Shown one piece after another: positions 39,721 through 50,300 of a stretch of 64,000 bases of DNA (position 1 is its first letter; each line of letters opens with the position of its first letter). Source of the DNA: Montifringilla adamsi (Eukaryota > Chordata > Aves > Passeriformes > Passeridae); NCBI GenBank assembly GCA_017590115.1, contig JAGGNK010013003.1, forward strand, positions 1,796,523 through 1,860,522, given 5' to 3'. The translations under genes and the position numbers were made by a program. The notes beneath the pieces are model-generated. The model saw only the letters and a program-made list of their open reading frames with translations, did not search any database and was not told where the DNA came from.

Positions 39721-39864
39721 TTGGTTGAGGGGTTTTTTGTGTGTTGGTTTTGTCTGGGGCTTTTTTTGGGGTTTTTTTTTGGTTTCTTTTGGTTGTTTTT
39801 TTTTTTGGTTTTTTTTTTTTTTTTTTTTTGTTTGTTTTTTTTTGTTTTTTTTTTTTTTTTTTTT
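39721..39864. repeat. 144-nt T-rich tract (A-rich in the NRXN1 transcript)
   Basis: Starts as mixed T/G (ggggttttttgtgtgttgg) and becomes almost pure T, with runs of T21 (39809-39829) and T20 (39845-39864). It lies about 0.8 kb past the donor of the 320-nt exon, so unspliced NRXN1 RNA carries a long A-rich stretch here. Confidence 0.95.
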
Positions 39865-40699
39865 CTAAAGAAAGAATAAATATAAAATAAGTTTTAGGTG
39901 TTTAAAGCACAATGTCTGACTGCTGTTACTCAAGGATATACACAAGATGAAGGTTAATTCGCTCACATTCTTTTCTCCCCTCCTTCCCCAATAATTAAAT
40001 TCCCCTACATATTATACAGAGATCCTGACAAAACCTGAAAGCTACTAAATATATTACCAAATTCATGAGATGCAAATAACCTCAACAAACAGTAAACAAC
40101 AGCCCATGACTTGGAGCCTGAGTCTCCCATGGTGCAGAGTTCTCTTAATTCCCTCTGCTGCCATTGCCTCTTATGAGGAATACTGTCAGAGAAGATGATC
40201 AATCGTGGGACTAGAGAAAGTGATAATTCCCTCTTTTCCAGCCTCTTGCAACTTTTTGTCTTCACACCTCCTTCCTGTTCTCTCTTAAAACTGGGTCTCT
40301 TTTCTCTATCTCATGGATAAAGTCACCACTTCATTTCATTATCTCTAATTCCAGACATCCTGCGTTCCGACACTGAACGTAATCGATGTAAGCCATCAAA
40401 GGAAGAAAGGGTTCTTAAAAATATGCACCACTATGAAGATGGATGACGGAGCAATGTAACTCAGCACCAGAACAGTCTGAACTGGTAAGTTTACCTAATT
40501 TAGAAGAAATTCAAAGCCCTTACTTTCCCTCAAAATGCTGGTGAATATCACATTCGTGAGACGTGTATGGTATAGAACTTTCAACAGGAACTCACGCACT
40601 CCTTTAAGGGGAACAATTTCATCTGCAGAGGGAATGTGACAGAGGAAGCCACGCTCAGAGGTGGGAGGATATTTGCAAAAGGTGAGGAAGCTGACTAAC
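39865..40699 (-). other. Intron flank immediately after the 320-nt NRXN1 exon
   Basis: Begins with the donor gttagt at 40699 downward. The reading frame of the exon stays open for 14 codons past the donor before a stop at 40657-40655. This flank holds more CpG than the surrounding intron: four within 40363-40385 and others near 40447, 40554-40563, 40594 and 40651. No further exon is recognised. Confidence 0.6.
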
Positions 40700-41019
40700 C
40701 TGACCAATGGGTTCTTTGGTCGGAGCCTTTCCTCTTCTGGCGGTGCTGGTGGCCAAGGTGGTGGTGGTTTCCATGACTGACGTGGACATCTCCGACTGCA
40801 TTGCGGTGGCTGTGGACTCGGTTGTCATAGAGGAAGGCACTTCACCAACAAGTCTCACATTTCCTTCTATCATGATGTTGGCATCATTTTCTGCTGCCAT
40901 ATTCAGAACTTTCAAGCCATTGTAGTAAAGACCAGAGAGCTGGCCTTGGAAAGGGTGGCCACGTTCCTTGCCTCCAATTTTTATGGTTGCTTGGCTATTG
41001 AAGATTGTGAGCTGACGCC
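40700..41019 (-). CDS. NRXN1: NRXN1 exon after SS4: C-terminal part of LNS6 and start of the stalk
   Basis: This 320-nt exon has acceptor cttcacag|GGCGTCAGC and donor GGTCAG|gttagt. It enters in phase 1 and leaves in phase 0. With the shared Gly it encodes 107 residues. Residues 1-61 (starting [10 protein letters not shown], through [19 protein letters not shown] to NVRLVGE) are the last beta strands of LNS6, the ligand-binding laminin/neurexin/sex-hormone-binding-globulin fold. Residues 62-107 are the stalk, with 19 Ser/Thr among 46 residues including a TTTT run, fitting the O-glycosylated juxtamembrane region. The stalk words [19 protein letters not shown] identify neurexin-1 rather than -2 or -3. 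It joins in frame either to SS4 or directly to the exon before it. The transmembrane segment and the heparan-sulfate attachment site lie in later exons not in this window. Confidence 0.97.
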
Positions 41020-42449
41020 CTGTGAAGATAATATTATATACATGCAAAAATGTTGACTGTGAACGCTGTACTCTACACGAGTGATAACAGATTGTCATGG
41101 GGTGAAAAATGAGAGCAATAAACTATAAGAAAAGGATTTGACTCATAATTCATTGCTTTTTAATGAGGTGTCCATGAAATGCATAAATTTTGAGAGTGTT
41201 TGCATTTTTCTTAATTTACGACATTTTGAGATTTATATGTTTTTTGCTAAAATGCCAATCAAATGTATTTGCAAATGTGTTTGACACTACAAGATATACC
41301 CCTCTCCCTTTTACCTGAAAGCACTGTTAACCTTTTGGTGTGTCTCAAGAATGCCAGGTTCTCTAATTCCTTAAGATAACTTTTTCTTCAAGTCTGCCAG
41401 CATTTAAAAGTTTGGGTTTTTTTCCACACAATGCAGCATAGAGCCTATAGCTTTATTTACAAATGAGTTTATGTATGTATAGACATATACAAATATGTAT
41501 ATACACACAAAGTTTATATATATGCCATCAAGTCACTAGGTCAAGTGAGTTTTAAAGAATTTATGCAGTAATTTGTTGCATCTCTATGTAAGTGAATATT
41601 TACATTTTTAATTAAATATTTCCTTTTTGTAGTTAAATGTTTTATTTCCCTTCAACACACATACTGAAAAGAAACACGTGGTTCACACTAAGTATCTCAG
41701 AGGCAGATTCAAAAATAGATGTCTGATTGGCTTTCAGCAAGACTATCAATTAAAATAAAAGATTTTAGATGTAAAAGCGGCTTCAGAAATGATACACATA
41801 CCGATGGAGAAATCATGGCACATTTCCATTAAACAGAGAAATCCTCAGCAACAGTACCACTCTTAGTAAATAGAATAGTCACTTTAGTGACTATTTGGTT
41901 TCTGCTCACAAAAAGCATGCACACAACTTTAAGTTCTGTTTTAATTAGTGTTTGTTCCAAAATCCCCTTAGAAGGTTGCAAACGTTAAAGGGACTTCATT
42001 TTGATTGGCAATTCATATTGCCCACTATTTAAGACACCTACAGTTTAAACAAATTTTTTTTCAGGACCATAATGAAGATATCATAACTACAGATATTTTT
42101 AGTTAATAATTTAGATGCTGGAACATGTAATATAATCTATGAATGATTTATAATTTTTGGTTAATGTTTGCTATGAGTACCTTCATAGATTGAGTTAGTG
42201 GATTATATTTAACAGTCCCTTTAACCTTAAGTTAACAGGGTAAGATTATTAAACAGCTGGTACTTCTAGAAATGTATAGAAATTATTATACAAGGTATGC
42301 AAATATTACTCTACATTTTACTTTTTAAAATTTGTTTTAATTTAGTTTTACTGAAATTTATTTTTTATGTTTATTAGTGTTACAATGAAGCACTACTTGG
42401 TTATGTTCAAATTATTTTTTTATTTGAAGTTTTAATCAATGTTTTTTAC
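41020..42449 (-). other. NRXN1: Intron between SS4 and the following NRXN1 exon (1430 nt)
   Basis: A GT-AG intron: gtaaaaaac at the 5' end (42449 downward) and tatcttcacag at the 3' end (to 41020). It is very AT-rich and holds no mobile element I recognise. There is an AT/TATG-type low-complexity patch at about 41469-41525. The first 150 nt are annotated separately as a probable splicing-regulatory region. The intron is short compared with the tens of kilobases on either side, so SS4 and the next exon form a close pair. Confidence 0.9.
42300..42449 (-). promoter_or_regulatory. Probable STAR-protein (SAM68/SLM1/SLM2) splicing-regulatory region downstream of SS4
   Basis: In the transcript sense I count 11 UAAA words and 3 UUAA words in these 150 nt, starting inside the donor itself. 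SAM68 (KHDRBS1), SLM1 (KHDRBS2) and SLM2 (KHDRBS3) are STAR proteins that bind such U(A/U)AA repeats, and they are known to control SS4 skipping in neurexin transcripts through the intron just downstream of the exon. Position and motif content fit that element. The assignment is inference, because the surrounding intron is also AT-rich and would contain such words by chance. Confidence 0.6.
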
Positions 42450-42539
42450 CTTTGTCGAGTAGCCATTCATCAACTACTCGACCAAGTCGATATGGAATTC
42501 GCTGTCTAGCAATCGCCAGGCGCTCGTTATCATTGTTTC
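42450..42539 (-). CDS. NRXN1: NRXN1 exon: alternatively spliced segment 4 (SS4) cassette, 90 nt
   Basis: On the minus strand this exon encodes a 30-residue insert that begins [10 protein letters not shown] and ends [10 protein letters not shown], matching the vertebrate neurexin SS4 peptide as I remember it at every position. The first Gly codon is split: one G comes from the previous exon and GA from this one, so the exon is in phase 1 at both ends. Its length is divisible by three, so inclusion or skipping keeps the frame. The acceptor is ...ctttaaag|GAAACAATG and the donor is GACAAAG|gtaaaaaac. In the family, SS4 lies in LNS6. Its inclusion weakens neuroligin and LRRTM binding and favours cerebellin binding, and it is regulated by cell type and activity. 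The next exon follows after 1430 nt. I see no premature stop, frameshift or missing residue. Confidence 0.97.
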
Positions 42540-42585
42540 CTTTAAAGTTTAAAGAGACATTTCATTGGTTAAAATCTGTAAGGTC
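42540..42585 (-). promoter_or_regulatory. SS4 acceptor region with weak pyrimidine tract and an upstream decoy AG
   Basis: Reading toward the exon, the transcript is ttacag, attttaacc (a possible branch site, TTTAAC), then atgaaatgtctctttaaac and tttaaag at the exon border. The pyrimidine run before the AG is short and broken by purines, which is common at regulated exons. A second AG at 42577-42576 lies 36 nt before the used acceptor. Using it would add 36 nt and bring an in-frame TGA after four codons (GAT TTT AAC CAA), so it is not a productive acceptor. Confidence 0.55.
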
Positions 42586-44180
42586 AAAGGTTAAAAGTTA
42601 ATACTTAAAGCTTGAGCTATACAGTTGCCACATGATTTTTTGAAATTTGGAATTTTAAAAAGTGCTACCTAGAACATTTCATGGTTCAGACTTTTCATTC
42701 ATTCATTTATTTTATTTTAGCAAACAAAATTATTCCTATGTTAATTGAAAATTAGAAATCTGCATTTGAGCTAGGTTATTAAACTTATGTTATAGACAGA
42801 CCCAAAAAAAAAATTTAAACATCATCGAATAGCTTTACAAAAAAATGATAGTTGACCTCAGGGTTTTGTCTTTTTTGATGTTTCTTATTAACTAGTTAAA
42901 CATGTTCAGGTGAAACAGGTTTAAGTTTTCAAAAGACATCCAACCTCTCACTCCAGGTTAGTCATTTAAAGAAGAACACAACTCTTAATCACCATCTAAG
43001 GCACACTTACTTCTTCTGTCTAATAATAGTCCTGCTGTAACTTATTCCTAAGCAGAAAAAAATACACATTTCTTCGCTTCATTTAAATAATATTCAGAGA
43101 TTCAAATACATGGTACAGAACAGACTAGGTCATTCACAGTTTTTACATTTTCTTAAGACTCCTTGACAATGTCTTGAAGGAACACCAAGGCTTTGACAAA
43201 AGTGACTTGCTGAAAGGTAGCCTGGTTATGAAACTTACAAGTGCTTTAAAATTTAGCAAGAGGCCATCTGTGGTGGGGTTTCATAAGTTAAGAACTAACC
43301 AAAACCCAGCAATGCAAAGGACAAACTTGTCATATTTGCCAACTGTATCTATTCTCAGTCAGAGCAGAGATCTCTGACTTCTTTAACTAAAACAGTGAGA
43401 TAAAATAAGGCTCAGTCAGAAAAATAGCAGATGAGGAATAATTAGCAAAACAATTTAAATATTTATTTGCAAATATAGTTTTTTTGTGTTTGAGTGATAT
43501 AGTTGTGATCCCTCAGAATACCACTTAGAAAGCTACTTAGGAGAATGGCAAACCTAAATATTTCCTTCAATGTATAGGCTTTTGATGGCAGCAGAGTTTT
43601 AGAACAATATGATCTTTTCTTTTCACTGTATTGGTTCATATTAGAAAAGAATCTAGAGAGATAAGAAGAGCAAGATGAGTAAAAAAGCAGTCATTCATAA
43701 ATCATGTCTAAATACACAGTCAATCTTATTGACTCAAATGTGGATATTATCTTTGACTTCGAAACGCACCAAACCGACCAAGAAACCAAGTCCTGTATCT
43801 GCAGTGGAAATGTAAGCACACACTGCAGTAAGCCCACATAGTGCTCAGAAAGACATGTTTTTGAGCTAGAAGGACCCTACTGCTAACTGTCAAACAGAAA
43901 TATTATCCAAATTCAGGACACACCAGTGTTCCAGTTTGTCACAAAATTACAAGCCATAACAGGCTTGCAGGGAAGAGTCAGTACAATAGCCCCCTAGAAC
44001 TGCAAATGAAACCATGGTGGTTTTATGCAGATATTTATTCTACAGTGCTGAGAACTGCTATTTTCCATGTTTCATGCATCCCTCACTTGGTTTAGCATGG
44101 ACATCATTCACCATGTCAGAGGCTGACCTATTTGCTTTTGAGGAGATGGCCTTTTTCTGTTCCTTCCCTTTCTAATATCT
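42586..44180. other. NRXN1 intron upstream of SS4, no gene seen
   Basis: AT-rich intron. A small CpG-bearing patch (three CpG within 43760-43776) stands out. No exon carrying the first part of LNS6 was recognised. Confidence 0.65.
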
Positions 44181-44391
44181 AATCATAAAATGGTTTGGGT
44201 TGGCATCATTGCAAGGAACATTTGAAGATCATCTCTTCCCTCCCCCTTGCTAAGAGTAAAGACACCTTTCACCAGACCAGGTTGCTCAAAGCCCATTTGA
44301 CCTGACCTTGAGCCCTTCCAAGGATGGGGCATCCACAACTTTGGACAACCGCAGAAGGTGGTTCCACAATTTCTCTGAGTAAATATATTAT
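44181..44391 (-). mobile_element. Decayed CR1 LINE 3' end, minus strand
   Basis: The plus strand reads aatcataaaatggtttgggt tggcatcatt..., then caccagaccaggttgctcaa agcccat, ccttccaaggatggggcatc and ttctctgagtaaa. This follows the same CR1 3' tail as 9483-9993 with more substitutions and internal deletions, so it is an older copy. It is 5'-truncated and has no coding capacity. Confidence 0.9.
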
Positions 44392-47300
44392 GTGAACATC
44401 TAAGTGCATGTCATATTAAAAATGTACATGGATGTATATGCATATATGTAAAATATACACCTTTTGTTTGTATGTACATTTCTGTCTATTCTAAGCTTTT
44501 AGACATATTTTCCATAAAACAGGACTGAAACTGAACATCAAATGTTTTATGGAAACTTTCCCTTTTGTACTTCCCCAAGAAAGTGAAAATTTAGAATTAA
44601 ACACATCACAACACAACCACTCTGATGATGTGATAACAGAGAAAGTTTTAATTTTTTTTTTCCTGTTATGATCTTTAAAATTGTTTCTCTTCATCCTGGC
44701 CTCCTTTTCTCACAGCAAACTTCCTGTGACTGAATGGAAATTTGAGAAGTACCAGAAAAAAAACCCATAAGAACTGTCATATGACCAACACAGGGAAAAA
44801 AAAAAAAAAAGAGTAAAAAAAGCTATGATCTTACATGTTGCTGTTCTGAATTTGTATCTTCGATCAAAATATGTGTGTATATATGTATAACTAAACTAGG
44901 GAGGTAACAATTTATATTTTCTGATAGTCAGTTACTTTTAACACATTTATCTTTTCAATAAGATGTTTTGACAGTTGTTATTCAGGCTTTATCACTTGAG
45001 TCACTGAATAAGTGAGAGAACATCCTATTTCTAAAAGGTTTCCTTAACTTACAGTAAATGAATCATGAGTTTTAGTTAGTGTTGTGTACCTTTTTTTGGG
45101 GTTTTTTTTTGCTTATCTATATTTAAAAAAAAAAGGGGGGAGTGGGTGAAATTCTTCTGTGTCATTTATAAGAAAGTCTAAGTTGCTCAGAAGAGGTCTG
45201 AGGGCATAAGGAATGCATTAACATAATGGAAATAAGTCTCATGGATGGAGATCATCATTCACTCATCAGCTTCACGCACGCTTACTCACTGGATGCCTTT
45301 CATGAGCAAACACTCTCTAGTTCCCAAAAGAACCAGGAAGTTATGGCTAAGTGTTCACAACTGCCTATTTTGGGAAGGCATTAAACTGTGTTGTTCATTC
45401 ACCCAGCAGGTGCAGATCAGGAACATGTGGTAAGAGAACCCCCTGCAGCCACCAGACGGGATCCTCAGTGCTACTGCAAGTCTCTGCTGTAATTCCATGA
45501 CTAACACGAGATCTATCCAAGGCAAGGTCCACTCTCACTACTCTGCAGCTGCTCCAGAATATCTCTATGGTGATCCTGGAAACTCCTCTCTGAACTAACA
45601 GCATAAATTTAATCTTGGCCAGTTTATACATTTCTTTGAATTATTTAATTAAAACATACAATATGTATGGTTTTTGAGACTATTATAATGTGATTCTGTC
45701 AATAAATTATGTTTCATACTAGCTGCAGCAGTCCTGCACCACTGGGAGCAAAATTCAAATGAAAAGCAAGAAAATAACCATTTGATTTGTAAAGGTCACA
45801 CAAAAAATAATTGCTGATTACATTAGCCCATTCCTCATCAGAGGAAAAGTGCACTGTGAAATACATCTCAATTTGGCACTATTACGTTAGCTTAAATTCT
45901 TCTAGTATATAATATAAATGGAAAGGTTAGAGGGAAATGGTGTGGAACTTATCTGGATTTAATTTCAAGGAGAACACATGGATTTAGTAATGATGAAATC
46001 AGTAGACACATAACAACTACATGAAAATAAAATTATGCATAGAACTGAAAATAACAGAAAATCCATTAAAAGCAACAAAAGTCCTATTTACTCTATAATG
46101 AAAAACACATATAGTTTCAATAACTGCTTCTTCCCAAACATCTGGTTTGGGTCACACACTCAGATAAAACAAATCTGGATAGACCCAGTAAAACTGTATG
46201 TGTTTCCCTCACCTTATAATCTCATCCCCAACAGAGAAATCATAAATACCACAGACTGATTTCCTCAGGAGTATTCAGTTCACGTTTTTTCTACCTTCCT
46301 TTATTTATGTTTGTTTTTACCCATATGGTGAACCACAAGGAACTTCTTCAGTAAAAACACTTCCAAGAAGGTTAATAAATTTTTTCATGCTCTAAATAAA
46401 CCTGCGGCTTTGAGATTTTATTCTGTTACCCATCTGAAAGATTAAGTGCTCTGGCAGGCACCTTTTCAATCATAATTCATAAAAAAACCCCTGATGTGCC
46501 TAAACTTTAATTGTAGACAGCTATGTGACTATCCAGCATTACTCTTCCAGGTTATATGGCCAAGATTTCTTTGATTAAAAAAAGCTGGGTGGAAATGATT
46601 CACCCAGGATGTGCACCGTGACATTGTCTAACCTGATTGAATTCTAGATGGCTTCATTCTTCTGCCAAATACACAATATTTTGTCACAACGGAGTGTTAA
46701 TTCCATACTGGCAGAAAGGCTTCAAGGGAATAACAATAATTCCAAAGAATCAAGGTAAGCAGAGAAGAGCAGCAAAGGTCAAATCTTTGAGTCAGAGTTA
46801 AATCTTGTGTCACAACTGAGAAGAAGCAGTCCAAAAAAACTTTAATCATACCTTTATATCTATAGGTCAGCTGGGACAAACCAACTATGTGAACTCCACT
46901 AATATGTATTTTATCCCTCCTGATTTATTATATTGTCAGGACTGGAGTGTAATTCTATTTTGTGCTCTGAAATAAAGGTGTCAGTTATTGATGTGAAATA
47001 GCAGCATCCTTGAAAGGGAATAAGTAAGAAGGTTGAAAATCGTGACTCTATGAAGAGCAACCTAGGCTAGAGAGTATTTTCTTTGAAACAAACCCTTTAA
47101 CAGAATACAAATTCACATTGTTAGTCCCAGTGATCTGTTAGGGAAATAAATAACAAAGTGATGAAACCAAGGTCTATCTCCATTTACAAACAATCCTCTC
47201 TCCCTAGTTTTGCTTATCATGATCTTGACATGGCTCTTTCTGAATCATGACTCCCCTGACATCTGCAAGACAAAGGCAAAGACCCACATCATTCCTCCAG

Positions 47301-50300
47301 ATGCAGGTAGGGATGAAATCTGACTGAAATGCCAATTGCATGGAATGAGAGGAAGCCACAGCACCTCAGAGGGTGGGATATGGGAGCAAACAGTCCACAA
47401 ATGGTCTCACATGGCCAGGAAATGAATCACAGTGAAATCCCACTCTCACTAATGGCCCATAAAGTTCTTTCATACCGTCTATTTCCATTATTGTGCACAC
47501 ATTCTTGAGACTTCATGGGGTAGAGAAGAGGTCCAAGTTCACCTCAGGAAGTCACTGTGTTAATGGGGGACACTGCTCTGACCTCTGTTTTTGCTGAGTG
47601 CTTACAGACTTGTCTAGCCACTGTTGGATCCAGGAGTGAGCTCTGGATGGATCAGATGAAGGTGTATGTCCTTTTCTGTTGCTGAAATACGTTAGCTCTC
47701 CTTGTAACAGTGTGTGGGGAGAGACACAGGAGGATGCAGTGGCCAGTCTTGAAGATGTTGTATGAGAAGTTACCCAGAAGGCTGATTTGGGCCTCCTCCA
47801 GTGCTTGGAGGGAAGAGTTGCAGAATGTGAATATTTTGAACAAACCTTACCATCAGCTCAGTGAGAAGATAAAAATGAAAAGAAGCTCTTAAGTTAGAGA
47901 AAGAACCTGTAGCAAATAAGTAAGAGTGCAGCTCTTCAATGCCTTACCGTCTTAAGAAAATTTAACCTATAAGGAGAGAAACCACCATGTAGTACCACTT
48001 CTTTAAATTTTGAAGTGCCAACCCTGGCAAGTTCATACTAAATGACCATAATATAATATGACCCTTTACATCCTACAGGAACTCCCAAATTCCTTCTAAT
48101 GTATATTAAGCATCCAAAGTGACTATTTGCCACAGAATAAGTAGTCTTCATAGAAGAGTAAAATCTCTCAATTAGGGGCTTATAGCACTGCTAAAAACAA
48201 AGCAAAACTTAGATTTGTCTTTAAGAATACAATTACCACATCTATTAAAAAATGTCCATTTCTCTTACAGACTCTACCAAAACATCTTATATTCACCTGT
48301 AAGCTCCTTATTGCATGCTTGCATATTAAACAAAGCAAATAATATTTTTACAACTTTGTACAGGATTAAAGTGTGAACTCTCATTAACCTCTCAGGGGGA
48401 GAAGAATCTTCACTTCAAATCAACTACCTTCTGCCCTGTTTTTGTTTTTGATTATTTTTCACTGGATTAATTACTAATTAAATGAATAGTGTTCTCTTCC
48501 TGACTCTCACTTCCTCACTATAATGCAGTGTCTCAGTTTGTGCAGTGTTGGATGGCTTGTTTTGAGAGATTGGTGTATTATATCTAAAACAGGCAAGAGG
48601 AGATGAAAAGCATCAAGCAGATAAGAAAACATAAGACTTGTCTGATAAATTAAAGGTCATATTTTGTTATCTGGATTTTTACAAAGATCCTTTGTACTGC
48701 CTGTGTAGTATTAAAGGAGCCAATATGATAGGGCTGCTGCTAAAATAGGCAGAACAATTGATAGAAATCATTGAAGAGGAATGAATTGTTGTAAGTATGG
48801 TGCCATGTCCCACATTACCCCAAGAGTGACATTTTGTAGTTCTCCAAGGTAAAAGGACTTTGAACTGTTTCTAAATCATAATATCACAGCATTTAAGGTT
48901 ACCTTTTCTATAACAATTTAACCAAAAGTTGACTGTAAGCAGTTTCTTATTCCATAGATTTTCAACAACCGAGAAATGGAGAATGTTTCAAGCCCATTGC
49001 ATTGAAAATTAGCTAGGTCTGAGATAGCAGCTGCTGAGGGTTTTCTACTGACTTTTTTTCCAGGTAGCAATCTGGATGATCTTCATTTCATGCTAGAAAA
49101 GAAGTACTATATAGAATGTCTCTTGACAGAAACAATACATTACATAAATGAACAATGGCAAATGGGAAACACTGTGCTCAGCTCTCATTTTAAATTCCCA
49201 CTGGGCTGTAACTGCATGAATATCCAGTATTCAGGTAGAAGCCATCAATAAGAAAGGACTTATTAACTGTGTGGTAAGTCTCCTAATTAAGTTTAATCAC
49301 CACATAAATTCCAAGATCAGCATAAGGACAAACTGCCAAAAGGTCATTGCTCATATCCTTGCATTTTATTGCAGTCAGTGAAAGGCTTTGGAAAAATCTA
49401 TTTTTCCTATAAGTTATTTGTGGACAATTTGCAACATGAAAAGTTATCTGAAACAATTGGAAAAATCTTCTGGAGCTAAATCCTGCTCTTGGTTGTGTGG
49501 TTGATAAGAGAAAATAGAGTATTTGCCTTCAGTTGTGATCTCCAAATCTGCTGCAATTGGACTGCTTTAGCAGACGGTTCAGGGGCAGTGCAGGGTACAG
49601 ATAAAGTCATGCTCATTCCATGACCAGATTCATAAACACTGTATGAAATCCAAAGCACTCAGCATCAACCTTCATCAACAGCACACATACTAACTTCACT
49701 GCAGCATAAATTTTAAAGATGTTGATTTCATGTTCTTTCACAAAACATGAAGATGCTGGAGTTAACCCCTATGTCCCAAAGTCCTGGGACATACAGGTGC
49801 TTTGTCACACTTGCTGCACCTGCCTAGGCTGTATCAGCTTGTTCTCCTGGGGACAAGCATAATTACACACTAGCCAACAGGAAGAAAACAGATGCCATTA
49901 TTTGGACCAGATTTTGCCAAGCAGAAAGAACCAAATGTGCCCATACAGACAGAAAATGGCATTTAAGAGATAAAAATCTGTTCTGTGTTAGCAGTGTGGG
50001 CAAAAAGAAAAAAAAGAAAAAAACTTAGCCCTTGGGCAAAGCAAGCTCGAAACTTTCAGTTCTGTCTAAAAGTGGCATTTCAATTTGTGTATTTAAACCT
50101 TGCAGACATTTTACTATAAAAGAATAATCTATTTCAAATGGAAAGGTTTAAACTTGCACATATAATGCTTTTGGCAAGACACAGAAACAGAAACTGTAAA
50201 TAATAGAAACAGATGCTCACTGAGATAAAAGCAGAGGAGTGCTTTAGGACTGCAGAACTATGAGACGACCACCATGGAAAAGTATAATGGCTGTGAGTAG

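Noticed and set aside
1..40699. Search for later NRXN1 exons (DDEDIDPCEP stalk exon, transmembrane exon) or the internal gamma-neurexin start
   Set aside because: No matching peptide, CpG island or promoter-like region was found.
40707..40925. Open frame on the plus strand opposite the 320-nt exon
   Set aside because: It is the antisense shadow of the NRXN1 coding exon.
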